DNA from: an endosymbiont of Lamellibrachia barhami
Lineage (GTDB): Bacteria; Pseudomonadota; Gammaproteobacteria; Chromatiales; Chromatiaceae
NCBI RefSeq assembly: GCF_011947365.2
Contig: NZ_JAAVSH020000001.1
Coordinates: 613,119 to 677,118 of the forward strand
Direction: 5' to 3'
Length of the DNA: 64,000 nucleotides
The notes under the pieces were generated by a model that made no database searches, was not told the DNA's origin, and worked only from the letters and a program-made list of their open reading frames with translations. This document shows, one piece after another, positions 1 to 11,313 of the stretch. Position 1 is the stretch's first letter. Every line of letters starts with the position of its first letter. A program made the position numbers and the translations under genes.

Positions 1-2894
1 GCATTAGCCGTCAAAGCAATAATAGGCAAATCCTTGAATTTCTTCTGCTCTCGTATTTGGCGGGTCGCTTCATACCCATCCATGACCGGCATCTGGCAAT
101 CCATTAGAACACCATCGAAATCCTCCTTGGCCAATAACTCCAGCGCTTCCTGTCCATCGAACGCCGTTTCAACTCTAATTCCACTCATGGCAAGGATGTC
201 CAGCACGATTTCCCGGTTTATTTCGTTGTCCTCAACCAACAGAACCTTGGCACCCCGCAAGCGTACCGTGGCTTGGTCGACATCCATCTCATTTTGATTG
301 GCCAATGCCCTGTTTTGCGAAGACTCACTCTGTTGAGTCTTCAGGCTAACTGTAAATCTGAAGATGCTGCCGACGTCTTGTTCACTTTCCACCGCTATTT
401 CGCCATTCATCAACTGGACGATCTTCTTGGAAATGATTAAGCCGAGGCCAGTACCTCCATACTTACGGGTTGTCGAACTGTCAGCCTGACCAAAGGGTTG
501 AAACAGTCCTTGCAGCTGTTCCTGGGACATGCCGATACCAGTGTCCTTTATGGCAAACTGTAATACGACTTCATGGTCACTCTCTTCTTTCAAGGCAACC
601 TTCAACGAAACACTATCGCCCGCATCGCTGAACTTCACTGCATTATCACCCAGGTTGATAAGAACCTGGCTTAAACGTAATGAGTCTCCACTCAGCGCCA
701 TAGGAACTTCCCGATCAATTCGGACCGAAAGCCGAATACTCTTTTCCTCGGCCTTGAACCGCAGCAGATTAACAAAGTTATCGATGACATCCTTGAGATA
801 AAAATCGACTTCTTCAAAATTTAGCTTGCCCGCCTCGATCTTGGAAAAATCAAGGATGTCATTTAGGATCCCAAGCAGGTTTTCAGCTGAGCGGTGAGCC
901 TTGCCTATATAATTCCGTTGCTTATTGTCCAGCTCAGTTTTCAATGCAAGATGTGTCATGCCGATGATGCCATTCATCGGCGTACGAATTTCGTGGCTCA
1001 TGTTGGCCAAGAAGTCACTTTTCGAACGATTTGCTGACTCAGCGGCCTCTTTTGCTTCTGCCAGCGTCTGCTCAGACGTCTTGCGTTCAGTAATGTCTTG
1101 AACAGTGCCTTCAGACCGAATAATCTCACCTGAGTTGTTACGGTGATATTCGCACCGCTCCTGGATCCATCGAATATCATCATCGAATGACTTCCGGACA
1201 ATCCTGTATTCAAAGATATGAAGGACTCCTTTTTTCATAGAGTTCTCGCGCTGTTCCACAACATAATCGCGATCATCAGGATGAACAGTGTCCAGGTACA
1301 GTTCGTACTCCAAGTCGAACTTCTCCGGATCGACACCGAAAATACGAAAAGCCTCTTCCGACCAATGCAGTTTGCCGGTGGTTAAATCGTGGCTCCAGTT
1401 TCCAGTATGGGATATCCGCTGAGCCTCAGCCAATTTCTGCGCATAGATATCGGCTTCCCTCTCTGCAAATTCAGCTGCCACAACGCGGCCTTGTAGTTCC
1501 CGGCTTAGTTGCCTGTAATTGGTGACGTCCTGACTTGTCCCGCGATAGCCTGAAAAAACACCATCTGTGAAATATGGCTTTGCCGTCACATTGAATTGAA
1601 GGGCCTGCCCAAGGAAGTTCTCTATCTTGCAAAGAACCTTTTTGACGGGTTGTCGGGTTTCAATATTTTTCAGGAAGGTATCGAGGTCAGGTTGGTCGGA
1701 ATCGGGGTCGGGTGAAATCAGCTCATGAATCTGTTTGCCGATATAGTCATTTGGATTGATGCCGGTTATATCTTTCATCCGGAATGAGATGTCAGTGAAA
1801 CGCAATTGTGAATCCGTTTCCCACAACCAGTCGGATGCAGTTTCCCTGAAATCGGCAAGTTTATTTTTTGTTATATTCCAACCTTTTCGGGCAAGCCTGC
1901 TGCCGGCGACCCCCCATGATGCAAACGCCGATACAAGAACCAACAAAATGATAATGACAATGCTTTCGCGATGGCTCTTGAGAATGGCGCGGTAGACTGA
2001 TGCCAGGTTTATTTGAGAAGCGATTGTTAAATGATTATCACCGACAACCACATTTCTGAAGGTAAACAGGTACTGATCACTCTCTATTTGACCTTTTGAA
2101 GTCGAGGCAACGTACTTAAATACCTTGGGAAAGTCTGTAGGGAACAAAGCTTCTTTATCAAACATAAACCCCCATTCCGCCTCTTCTGCAGGACCGATTA
2201 AATAGTGGCCGTTTTGGTCAAGAAGCAGTGGAAACTCAGATGATGTGGCAGGTATCATTTCGCGGATTGTCTTCAGCAGATAATGACCGCGATAATTCAT
2301 CACCAATACGCCAATTTTGCTGCCGGAAGGGGAAAAAACAGGTGCAGACACTCGCAAAGTCGGTTTATAAGGTCGCTCGATTGCGCCTTTTTCCATATTG
2401 AGGTCGAATTGTGAAATGAAGTGCTGACCCAACCTCTTGGCCACTGCCTCCTTGAAGTAGTAACGACTGGATTTATCCTGGAGTTGCGCTTTGGAAACAC
2501 TGATGGGTGCGCCGTCATTGTAATTGACGCGGACAACCTCTCTGCCATCGATATCCAATATTCGGATCTGATCGAAAACCTTTTTTTCTCGTGCAAAAAT
2601 CTGGAGTTTATTTGACAGACTTATCCTGGCTTCAGGTACCTTCATTTCCAAGGCATCTTCTAGATCCTGATCCTTGGATAGAATGCGAAGATCGCTGATC
2701 ACATCCCCAAGCTCTTCTCTGAAAAACTCCGCCGCCAGTCTGACGTTGCTTTTGGCGGAAGTATTCAATTCAACAACAGATACTTGTGCCTGGCTAAATA
2801 AAACACCAAGTGCCAACAACAAAATCACCACTACAGCAGGGAAAAATAGCTTTAGGGCTATTTTCAGCTGTTCTTTTGTAGAGACCTTGGGCAT
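1..2894 (-). CDS. Hybrid sensor histidine kinase/response regulator: periplasmic sensor region, PAS domains, HisKA, HATPase, REC (3' end truncated by window edge)
   Basis: Reverse-strand translation from ATG at 2894 ([27 protein letters not shown]...) reads through PAS segments, ...[20 protein letters not shown]..., ...[14 protein letters not shown]..., then a receiver with [16 protein letters not shown]. Confidence 0.9.
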   Translation of the reverse strand, partial: MPKVSTKEQLKIALKLFFPAVVVILLLALGVLFSQAQVSVVELNTSAKSNVRLAAEFFREELGDVISDLRILSKDQDLEDALEMKVPEARISLSNKLQIFAREKKVFDQIRILDIDGREVVRVNYNDGAPISVSKAQLQDKSSRYYFKEAVAKRLGQHFISQFDLNMEKGAIERPYKPTLRVSAPVFSPSGSKIGVLVMNYRGHYLLKTIREMIPATSSEFPLLLDQNGHYLIGPAEEAEWGFMFDKEALFPTDFPKVFKYVASTSKGQIESDQYLFTFRNVVVGDNHLTIASQINLASVYRAILKSHRESIVIIILLVLVSAFASWGVAGSRLARKGWNITKNKLADFRETASDWLWETDSQLRFTDISFRMKDITGINPNDYIGKQIHELISPDPDSDQPDLDTFLKNIETRQPVKKVLCKIENFLGQALQFNVTAKPYFTDGVFSGYRGTSQDVTNYRQLSRELQGRVVAAEFAEREADIYAQKLAEAQRISHTGNWSHDLTTGKLHWSEEAFRIFGVDPEKFDLEYELYLDTVHPDDRDYVVEQRENSMKKGVLHIFEYRIVRKSFDDDIRWIQERCEYHRNNSGEIIRSEGTVQDITERKTSEQTLAEAKEAAESANRSKSDFLANMSHEIRTPMNGIIGMTHLALKTELDNKQRNYIGKAHRSAENLLGILNDILDFSKIEAGKLNFEEVDFYLKDVIDNFVNLLRFKAEEKSIRLSVRIDREVPMALSGDSLRLSQVLINLGDNAVKFSDAGDSVSLKVALKEESDHEVVLQFAIKDTGIGMSQEQLQGLFQPFGQADSSTTRKYGGTGLGLIISKKIVQLMNGEIAVESEQDVGSIFRFTVSLKTQQSESSQNRALANQNEMDVDQATVRLRGAKVLLVEDNEINREIVLDILAMSGIRVETAFDGQEALELLAKEDFDGVLMDCQMPVMDGYEATRQIREQKKFKDLPIIALTAN

Positions 2895-2925
2895 TTTCCT
2901 CACCCCCCACTACTTAAATTTTCTA

Positions 2926-3813
2926 TTATTGATTGATGGCTTTAACAGCAGCTTTGAAAAAGGTTTGAATGCCGATTGGCTCCTCTATGCAATGAGTCGC
3001 TCCAGCAACTAGCCCCGACTCCATGGCTCCGCGCTCCTCACGCGCTGAAATCAGCAATACAGGGATACCGGCAATGGAACCACCCTTGATTTCACGCAAT
3101 CTTTCTATAAATGGTATTGCTTCCTGGTCATCCTGTTTCCAACCATAAACAATGAGGTTGGGTTTGTGGCTTTCGAGTGACTGCATTGCATCATCTGCAT
3201 GAGAATATTGCTGAATTTCCCTAACATCTGCAATTTCAAGGATGCTGGCGATGATGTTACTGAAATTTTGACTCTTACTGACGATCAGGATTGCGGTCTC
3301 ATTCCAGTTGACGGACTTCGGGATCAAATCATCGGTGTCCACCATATCTGGCTGTTCTGAATCCGTTTGTAGAGATCTGGTTATACCAAGAACCTCGGGG
3401 TTATTTTCCGCATACGGACGAAATCCTATGTCTTGTTTCAGGATGTGATTCATGAGCCAGTTTTTCAGGAAGTCCAGGAGTTCGTCTTGAACTATATCGT
3501 CTTTTTTCTCAAAAAAACGGTGCGCGATATCTGCGACCTGATCTGTGAGCTTTTCATGTTGTCGCTTGTGATCCTCAAATGAAGGGTATCTGCAAGCCAG
3601 CATCACCCGTTCTTCTCGGGAAAAATGATAAAGGGTGTAATCAATCAACGTGTTTAGGGCACTGCCCAGGGCCTTTTGATCCTCCATTGTGCCGATTTGG
3701 GCATAAAGTTGATTGATCAGTTTAACAATGATTTTATGATCCTGATCGATCGAAGGATTGCCGACGCTCATAGACTCCGACCATTCTATAAAATCCACAG
3801 CCTTACTCCACAC
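2926..3813 (-). CDS. Bacteriohemerythrin domain fused to a C-terminal response-regulator receiver-like domain
   Basis: SVGNPSIDQDHKIIVKLINQL...HFSREERVM...FEDHKRQHEKL...LKNWLMNHILKQD hemerythrin ligand pattern; C-terminal REC-like alternation (ILIVSKSQNF...LIVYGWKQDD...PVLLISARE). Confidence 0.85.
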   Translation of the reverse strand: MWSKAVDFIEWSESMSVGNPSIDQDHKIIVKLINQLYAQIGTMEDQKALGSALNTLIDYTLYHFSREERVMLACRYPSFEDHKRQHEKLTDQVADIAHRFFEKKDDIVQDELLDFLKNWLMNHILKQDIGFRPYAENNPEVLGITRSLQTDSEQPDMVDTDDLIPKSVNWNETAILIVSKSQNFSNIIASILEIADVREIQQYSHADDAMQSLESHKPNLIVYGWKQDDQEAIPFIERLREIKGGSIAGIPVLLISAREERGAMESGLVAGATHCIEEPIGIQTFFKAAVKAINQ

Positions 3814-4063
3814 GATTCATGGCATATGTAACATTTTGCCCTTCCAATATGGCGCAAGCAAGGGCAAATAAGTGCCTGTGGCCATCGGAAGATAATTGGG
3901 GAGCACTGCTTCGCGGTTCTGACTGTCTGCCGCTGGTTGATAAACAGCCTACTGTAGAAGTCACTCTGCACCCCGTCACATCCCTCAGGCTTCAGATATG
4001 GACATTGCTTAGCCGTCACCACGGCCTTCGACATTCACACGTTGAGCTGTAGACTGCAACTGT

Positions 4064-5289
4064 CTAAGCTGTTCTGTGATCCAAGAAAGTTTCAGGAGAG
4101 ATCCTCCATTTAGCAGGATCCACAGCACTAATAATCTTGATCTCATCCCCCTTTTGCTTAGCTGAGAGATCTACGTCCTGGGGAGTGAGGAACTGACGTT
4201 TGATGGAGTCAAAAACGATCCTGATCTTTGGGGACAAAAGATCTTTCTTGCCTGATTCTACAACCACGGCAAACCGTGCATCCGAGAGGGAAACCAATGA
4301 ACCGATGGGATAGATCCCTATACAGTGGATGAAGCTCTGAAGCAGCTCCTGATTGAAGCGCGATTTGCCCCAGGTGACCAGTTTTACCAATGCAGTATGG
4401 GGAGACATCACCTCACCGTACACCCGGTCCGCCGTGAGGGCATCATAAACATCGACGATGGCCGCCATCTGTCCATAAAGCGAGATCTCATCACCGCGCT
4501 TCCCATCCAGATATCCGGTCCCGTCCAGACGTTCATGATGCTCTGTGGCAATACTCAGAATGATATCGGAAATACCCGGCACCGCCTCCAGGAGTTCCTT
4601 GCCGTAGACCACGTGCTTTTTCATGATGGCAAACTCCTGATCGGTCAGTTTGCCGGGTTTATTTAGGATTTTCTGTGGTGTCTTGATCTTACCAATGTCA
4701 TGCAGCAACCCCCCAATGCCGATCTGCAGCAGATCCTCTTCAGGAAAATTGAGATGTTTGGCGAAAGTGGTCAATAGGACAGATACACTGACTGAGTGCT
4801 CGAATATGTATTTATCCATCTTTCGGATTCGGGTGAGACCAAGCAGCGCGTCTTCATTGCTCATGATAGAGGAGACTATCCCCTCGACCACCGGATTGAC
4901 TCGCTCCAGCTCGACCTGACGCCCCAGCCGCACGTCTTCCATTATATCTGCGACTACCTGGGTCGCCTCCTTTTTTACCTTGGACGCACGTGCCAGCTCC
5001 TCAGTCATACTCTTGGTCCGGGTCGATTTCCGGCTAGCCTCCGAGTCCACCAGAACCCTTTCAGGAGACTTTTTTCCGCCTCATAAGCAACATCATGCTT
5101 TTCTATATCGATCCCTTTGTCAGTATCGATGTAAAGCTCACGGATTCCTGCATTTCGGATCGCACTGATCTGCATCTTGTTTTTGATTTTGAACTTGTTT
5201 ACTGCAAAAGGGTGTTTCATCCAGTTGCAGCTAAGATCATGGACATACATCCCAATCGTCAAACTGGATACATCAATCTTTTTTATCAT
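4064..5289 (-). pseudogene. HD-GYP domain phosphodiesterase with N-terminal DUF3391-like domain, split by a -1 frameshift (ORFs 5005..5289 and 4064..5050)
   Basis: N-part MIKKIDVSSLTIGMYVHDLSCNWMKHPF; C-part HDIGKIKTPQKILNKPGKLTDQEFAIMKKH...EHHERLDGTGY. Frames join if the T6 tract at 5070-5075 had one more base. Confidence 0.8.
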
Positions 5290-5584
5290 TTCGATGCTCT
5301 ACCTGATTGTGTCCCAGACTCATCGCTTGAAACTTTATTGGCCCCAATTTAGAAACCCTTTTATCTCCGCCTCGGCACTCCTTGGCTATCTCCCGGACAT
5401 TTATCCGCGTACCGGGGAGGCCAAGGGCAAGAAGGGCTTCCTGTTCCGCCTCCATTCGCCTAGCCCACTGACGGGCATAGGTTTTCTTTGGGTGGGACTT
5501 GGGTTTGAGGATTTTGCCTTCTTTTTTGAGGATGGCCTTGTCTTTGCCATTTGGCAATCGTAGCCACTGGAATTCTTCTCCCAA
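5273..5584 (-). pseudogene. Possible decayed N-terminal remnant of a phage-type integrase beside tRNA-Phe
   Basis: KTYARQWARRMEAEQEALLALGLPGTRINVREIAKE resembles the N-terminal region of tyrosine integrases; no catalytic domain; lies just beyond the tRNA-Phe 3' end. Confidence 0.35.
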
Positions 5585-5631
5585 ATACCTTCACAGTCAT
5601 GTCAAAACAAACTGAGGAGGAAAATGGCAAT

Positions 5632-5659
5632 AAAAAAGCCCCTGGAATCAGAGGCTCAA
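5632..5659 (-). terminator. Rho-independent terminator after tRNA-Phe
   Basis: Reverse strand GAGCCTCTGATTCCAGGGGCTTTTTTATT hairpin plus U tract. Confidence 0.7.
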
Positions 5660-5662
5660 ATA

Positions 5663-5738
5663 TGGTGGCCAGGCGCGGAATCGAACCACGGACACGGGGA
5701 TTTTCAGTCCCCTGCTCTACCGACTGAGCTACCTGGCC
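5663..5738 (-). tRNA. tRNA-Phe (GAA), CCA encoded
   Basis: Reverse strand GGCCAGGTAGCTCAGTCGGTAGAGCAGGGGACTGAAAATCCCCGTGTCCGTGGTTCGATTCCGCGCCTGGCCACCA folds as a cloverleaf. Confidence 0.97.
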
Positions 5739-5836
5739 ATAAATCAGAGCGCGTATTACAGCGATCTTGGGGCAGTTAGTCAAGCGGATACTGGATATTT
5801 CTCACCTTCCTCAAACAGCGCCAATTCACTGCAGTT

Positions 5837-6109
5837 TCATGAGCCGGGTAGAGTGAACTCAGGCGGGTTCGCAACGCCTTCACCAAAAAAGTAATTTTCC
5901 ATCTGATCCTCGAGAAACTTCCTCGCCTTCGGATCCATGGGGCTGAGGCGGTTTTCATTGATCAGCATGGTCTGAAACTTGAGCCACTCTGCCCATGCCT
6001 CTTTGGAGACGTTATCGAAGATCCTCTGGCCCAGATCACCGGGATAGGGTATGCGGTCCAGTCCTTCGGCTTCACGATTCAGTTTGACGCAGTTTACGGT
6101 ACGGCTCAT
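5837..6109 (-). CDS. yggX: Fe(2+)-trafficking protein
   Basis: [55 protein letters not shown] is characteristic. Confidence 0.96.
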   Translation of the reverse strand: MSRTVNCVKLNREAEGLDRIPYPGDLGQRIFDNVSKEAWAEWLKFQTMLINENRLSPMDPKARKFLEDQMENYFFGEGVANPPEFTLPGS

Positions 6110-6163
6110 GGGGGCTCTCCTAGGGGGATACTATTGGGAGAAATACCGCCGCCAGCCGGCCGG

Positions 6164-7237
6164 TTATCCGACACTGCCAACAGTTGAATACTTCTCCAGC
6201 TCATTGATGATTCGTGAAACCGGCGCAGCCAGTCCCAGTCCAGAGGAATCCTGGGTTTTATACCAGATACGATCACCTGCATCCAAGACTGCGTTACTGG
6301 GGTTATTGGCGTACATCCGCAGTGGCGTTATGTCGAGATGGAAGTGGGTGAAGGTGTGTCGCCTCAAAGGCATCTCTTGCAGCACACCTGCCTTGATCAC
6401 GAAATGCTCCCGGCACCAGGCCGATGGTTCCCGGGATGCAGGGCACTCCGGAAAACTCCAAAGTCCGCCCCAAATTCCCACCGGCGGTCTGCGCTCCAAC
6501 AACACTGCGCCCTCGCCATTTTGTACGACCAGCATCTTAGCCTGCTTCACCGGCAATGTTCTCTTTGGACGGGGAGAGGGAAACGCCCGTTGATGGCCGC
6601 TCGCATTGGCCATACATTGCCGCTTCAGTGGACAGACCGCGCAGCCCGGCTGCCCGCGCCGACAAACAGTCGCGCCCAGATCCATCATTGCCTGATTATA
6701 GGCCGCGACCCGCCTTTCCGGCGTGTAGGTTTCCGCCAGATGCCAGAGCTCCCTTGCAACCGCCGACTTGCTTGGCCAACCCTCAATTTCAAAACAGCGC
6801 GCCAACACCCTTTTTACATTACCATCGAGGATCGGATGGGATTGCCCCAACGCCAGAGAGAGGATTGCGCCGGCGGTGGAACGTCCAATCCCCGGCAGGG
6901 ACTCAACCTGATCGATATCCTCGGGGAATCGGCCGGCATGACTATCCCGGATGACTGCTGCCGCCTTATGCAGATTACGGGCGCGGGCGTAGTACCCCAA
7001 ACCCGACCAGTGGTGCAGTACCGCATCCTGGGAGGCGTTTGCCAGCTGTACCACATCGGGAAAACTGGCTATGAAACGCTCAAAGTAGGGGATGACCGTG
7101 GCCACCTGGGTCTGCTGCAACATAATCTCGGAGACCCAGATCCGGTAGGGATCCGCATCCCGCTGCCAGGGGAGATCATTGCGACCGAATTGGTCGAACC
7201 ACTCAAGAATGGCCTGGGAGAATTTACGGGCATGCAT
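6164..7237 (-). CDS. mutY: A/G-specific adenine glycosylase
   Basis: GRNDLPWQRDADPYRIWVSEIMLQQTQVATVIPYF; HhH LPGIGRSTAGAILS; Cys cluster CRRGQPGCAVCPLKRQC. Confidence 0.97.
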   Translation of the reverse strand: MHARKFSQAILEWFDQFGRNDLPWQRDADPYRIWVSEIMLQQTQVATVIPYFERFIASFPDVVQLANASQDAVLHHWSGLGYYARARNLHKAAAVIRDSHAGRFPEDIDQVESLPGIGRSTAGAILSLALGQSHPILDGNVKRVLARCFEIEGWPSKSAVARELWHLAETYTPERRVAAYNQAMMDLGATVCRRGQPGCAVCPLKRQCMANASGHQRAFPSPRPKRTLPVKQAKMLVVQNGEGAVLLERRPPVGIWGGLWSFPECPASREPSAWCREHFVIKAGVLQEMPLRRHTFTHFHLDITPLRMYANNPSNAVLDAGDRIWYKTQDSSGLGLAAPVSRIINELEKYSTVGSVG

Positions 7238-7289
7238 GGCGAGAACCGCAGCCTGGATGGCATATAAGCGCCATCCAGGCCAGAGGGGA

Positions 7290-8148
7290 TCAGAAGAGGC
7301 CCTTCAGGCCCCCTGGTAGCTTATCCATCAAACCTCCGGGCAGTTTCTCTTCCAGCTTCTCATTCAGTTTCTCTTTGAGTTTGGCCTTCTGACTCTCCGC
7401 CAACACCTTGCCAAGATCGATGTTCCAGTGCGGATCCGCCCAGGCGCCTTGGATATGCACCGGGATCGGCACCCCTTTGAGTTCCTCCAGCCCTTCTCCA
7501 CCCTGACCCTTTCCGGAGCCGACTATCACCGGCTTGACCGTATAGTCGAGTGACTCCGCCACGAGGTTCACCTTGCCGGTGCCCTCCACCCGCAGAAAGG
7601 GGGATTTAGCCAGCAGATCACGATTGTCCAGTACACCATTACGTATAACGGCGCTGGCGCTCATCTCGGAGAAGTCGGTCTGCTCCGGCTCATTGGTTGC
7701 GGGGGGGGTCTTCCCCGTCAGTTTCGCTTTGGCATCACGAAGCATCTTCGCCAGGTTGATGCCTTTGATCGCGCCGTTGCGAAAATCGAAATCGAGCTTG
7801 CCGTTGAGGGTCTTTTTGAGCTGACTGACGGTCTGACCGGCACTGGTCAGATTGGCGTTGAAGCCACCCAGACCCGCCAACCGATCCTGGCCTGACACAT
7901 CCTTCACCAAAGGGCCGGCCTGAATACCGCTGGCGCTCTGGTTGATCTTGAGTTTCGGCGTCTTGCCCCGCACATCGAGATCCACCGTCCCTTTGAGGGC
8001 GCCATCGTAGAAGCGTCCCACCTTCTGGTCGATATTCAGTTTGCCGCCTTTGCTCTTCACCTTGACCTGAATCGCCTCGGCACGGATATTGTTCGCCTTT
8101 ACACTGCCCACCCGCAGGGTGCCGTCGAGATCGAGCTTGCGCAACATC
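7290..8148 (-). pseudogene. AsmA-family protein, C-terminal part only (N-terminal part is at 40815..42085 on the + strand)
   Basis: MLRKLDLDGTLRVGSVKANNIRAEAIQVKVKSKGGKLNIDQ... nearly identical to the end of the 40815 ORF; homology starts abruptly at 8148; ends ...LPGGLMDKLPGGLKGLF. Confidence 0.85.
7604..8148. repeat. 545-bp inverted repeat, copy 1 (partner 42086..42630)
   Basis: Reverse complement matches 42086..42630 over equal lengths with a few substitutions (for example TVDLDV/TVNLDV, NQSA/KQSA, AIKG/AVKG). Confidence 0.93.
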
Positions 8149-10216
8149 GTGGCCCGCAACCCGTCTCTCCCAATCCCTGGCCGATACCCCCGCGGCAATG
8201 ACGATCATCGGCAAAGAGATAATTCGTGCTTCCGGCTCCAGGAATATTCTATTTACTGCGACTGGCTGCCGGGTTTTGCGGTGAGCTTCTATTATTCTGG
8301 CTCCGGGCCGCAACCTATCACGGCCTGGCCGACCAGTATGCTCGCGACATGCAGGTACGCGCTGATCGATGGACGATCGGTTTACGATCCGGCTTTTGGT
8401 GGTGTTGCATGGGCCGACGCATGCCGATCGAGTCGACGAAATATCAGCGTATCGAAGAGGTGATTCAGGCCCAATGCCGCCGCCTATGGTTCAACTCATT
8501 TGCCGGCGTTGTCAACGGTATTATGCCGACCACCCACGTGATCGTCAGCGCAATGTTGAAAACCATCATAGGCGAAGGCAATGCGCGCAAGATTTATGGC
8601 CGTTATGCCGACTCGGTGGGGACTTCGCCTATAGGATTTCAGCCAACTACAGTGAATACGACGGTTTTGAAGAACGCGAAGACAGCGCCGACACCCGCTG
8701 GTTCAACTTCCACGGAGAGCAAACACTGGATAACGACGACACGGTGGAGTTTCGTGTCGGTTTCAGCCGGGGAAACTACGGCGAAGGCTGGTCGGATATC
8801 TTTCAGCAGACCAGGGTATTAAACAATCGTTACAACTTCCAACAGATAGCCTGGACTCATCAGCAATCCCCAAGCAATGAGTTTCGTCTCCAGTTTTATC
8901 ATAACTACCAGCAGATAGAGGACAACTACCGTTCACCTGTCATCTCAGACGTCATCAAAGGGTTGGATGACCTGCAAGGCTTTCCTGAGCCGGTACGACC
9001 TGACATCTTCGCCCTTGGACTCTCTGGTGGGAACTACAATTTCCAGATGTTTCTGGATGAACTGAAACTCACCGACTCGCCTCTGACCCTCTCCTGGCTG
9101 GGTTTTGAGTCAGATAGATACGATCTGGAATTTCAGCAGACTCTGCAGACGTCAGATAACCTACGGTTAGTGTGGGGGGCGGGTGCGCGGCAGGATCGCG
9201 GAAAAAGTGTCTGGATCTTCCATCAATACGATGCCATCACGCGGAATCAAATACGACTCTTTGCCAACACAGAGTGGCATATCTCTCCCGCATGGGTTGT
9301 CAATGCCGGAGGAATGGTCGAGCGCTTTGAAGATAAGGATCCATTATTCTCTCCCCGCCTCGCAATCAATCACCACATCGATCAGAACAACACCATCAGG
9401 GCGAACGCTTCGCGCGCCTACCGCATGCCCACACTGCTGGAGGACCACATCAACCTCGTGGTCTTTCTCGATGAGCCGCTCAATGATGTGAACACCTGGG
9501 TGCTGGGAACCGGAAACCTGGACCCACAGTCCATCGACAGTTTTGAGCTGGGATATCTGGGCAGTTTCCCTGAAGTTGGCCTGACCCTGGATCTCAAACT
9601 GTTTCATGAAAAGATCGACAATATCATTAATGAATTCCGTAATTTGGATATTCCAGACCCGAACCGTGGACTGACCGACCCCATCGCCCTTGCAACACTG
9701 AACAATTTCAACGACCTGATTCAGGAGGGCGCAGACACCTACATAAACGCAGGTGAGGCGACAATCAATGGACTGGAGGTGAATCTTGACTTCAGGCCGA
9801 CTCCGCGCGATTTGATTTTTCTCGGCTACGGCTACGCCAATACTTACGGCCAGGAAGGTTTCCTGATTCAGGATAGCACGATCCAAACCAGAAATAGTAT
9901 TAGTGATAATGTTGCAAGTCATACCTTCAGCATCCTCGGCAGCCACCGTTTCGACAGTGGTATCCAGATCAGTTCGGCCTACTACTATGTTGGCGAAATG
10001 GTTTGGAGTGGTGAAGGCGACCTAATCCCAACCTTCAGGCGCTGGGATGTGAGACTGGGAAAAGAGTTCACTCTCCCGGGGATGGACGGAGAAATAGCGC
10101 TTATCGGACAAAACCTCAACGGTGGGCATGTGGATTTTTTCAACGCGCCGAGTCGTGACTTAGTCAACCGGTGGGAAACCCGTTTCTTTCTCCAAGCCTC
10201 TTTAGAATTTAGATAA
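8149..10216 (+). pseudogene. TonB-dependent receptor, 5'-truncated at the repeat junction and frameshifted in the plug domain; beta-barrel part in frame from ~8618
   Basis: Right after 8148: ATRLSQSLADTPAAMTIIGKEIIRASGSRNI; then LIDGRSVYDPAFGGVAW and FAGVVNG in other frames; barrel ORF ...GDFAYRISANYSEYDGFE... to terminal FFLQASLEFR. Confidence 0.8.
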
Positions 10217-10233
10217 TTGTTGTCTAATCACGG

Positions 10234-11313
10234 TTGTTACAACGGATTAAAAACCGCTTAACCGATAAAGCGAAAAGAAAAGGAAGCCGAGACTTGTTTA
10301 CTAACGGCGAATTGACAGCCCTGCGGACAGGTGATGCCCTGCCCGTATTGGGGCGTTTCTGCCGTATATTATTGTTGCTTTTTCTGGCACAGCATTTTAT
10401 CGCTGGATATGTCTATTCACAGGAAATCGAAAGACAGCAGAATATTCTGATCATAAAAAGCGGAAACGCAACCGTTTACGGCAAGGTGATCAGTGCCATT
10501 GAACACTATTTTATTCTCTACTGCGAAAGACATCCCGACGTCTGCACTGAGGTCGACATCACATCATCAACCCCAACTGACCTGAAACCCGAATGGTCCA
10601 GACATAGCGACCTGATCATCACGCTCGGTACAAAAGCCGCAACATTCACACGGAATAATGGCGTCTCGAAAAAGACCATCCATGCCATGATACCGATGCT
10701 ACCGAATAGAAACTCCAACATCAGCGACAGGTTCTTCCAGGAAGCAGATACGATCTATCTCAATCAACCACTTGAACGCAGCCTCAGGCTGGCAAAACTC
10801 TCTACAGGCGGAGGAAAACGTATCGGAATATTGATCCACAAGAATAACCGTCCTGCTGAATCCATCTTGCGAAAGAGCGAAAACAAGCTGGGGGTCACAA
10901 TAACACTGGCAGAAGTTGTCGACAGCAAAGAACTTGGCAGCAAACTTGGAAAATTATTGGAAAGTTCGGACGTTCTTCTGGCGCTGCCCGATGCCAACAT
11001 CCATAATAGAAAGACCATATCCAATATACTCACATCCACCTACCGCAAACAGGTGCCCGTTGTGGGATTTTCAGCCGCCTATGTAAAGGCCGGCGCCATT
11101 TCCGCTGTTCATTCCACCCCCGATGATATTGCGCGGCATATAGTCGATGTCTCCGCCAGCCATCTCAGCAAAAAAAACGATCTTATAAAAGGTCCGAAAT
11201 ACCCGAAATATTTCTCTGTCAGCGTCAATAGAAAGGTAGCAAGGTCATTGGGGATTAAACTTCCTTCAGAAACTCACCTCAGAGATCAGATCAGTGCAGG
11301 TGAAACACCATGA
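10234..11313 (+). CDS. ABC-transporter substrate-binding-like periplasmic protein (PF04392-type)
   Basis: ILIIKSGNATVYGKVISAI...DLIITLGTKAATFTRN...RIGILIHKNN...VPVVGFSAAYVKAGAISAVHSTPDDI; sits between TonB receptor and kinase. Confidence 0.7.
   Translation: MLQRIKNRLTDKAKRKGSRDLFTNGELTALRTGDALPVLGRFCRILLLLFLAQHFIAGYVYSQEIERQQNILIIKSGNATVYGKVISAIEHYFILYCERHPDVCTEVDITSSTPTDLKPEWSRHSDLIITLGTKAATFTRNNGVSKKTIHAMIPMLPNRNSNISDRFFQEADTIYLNQPLERSLRLAKLSTGGGKRIGILIHKNNRPAESILRKSENKLGVTITLAEVVDSKELGSKLGKLLESSDVLLALPDANIHNRKTISNILTSTYRKQVPVVGFSAAYVKAGAISAVHSTPDDIARHIVDVSASHLSKKNDLIKGPKYPKYFSVSVNRKVARSLGIKLPSETHLRDQISAGETP

Noticed and set aside
3819-4052. Short overlapping ORFs between the hemerythrin-REC and HD-GYP genes
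   Set aside because: No recognizable protein on either strand; probably intergenic
9344-9946. 200-aa - strand ORF within the TonB barrel
   Set aside because: Antisense of in-frame receptor sequence
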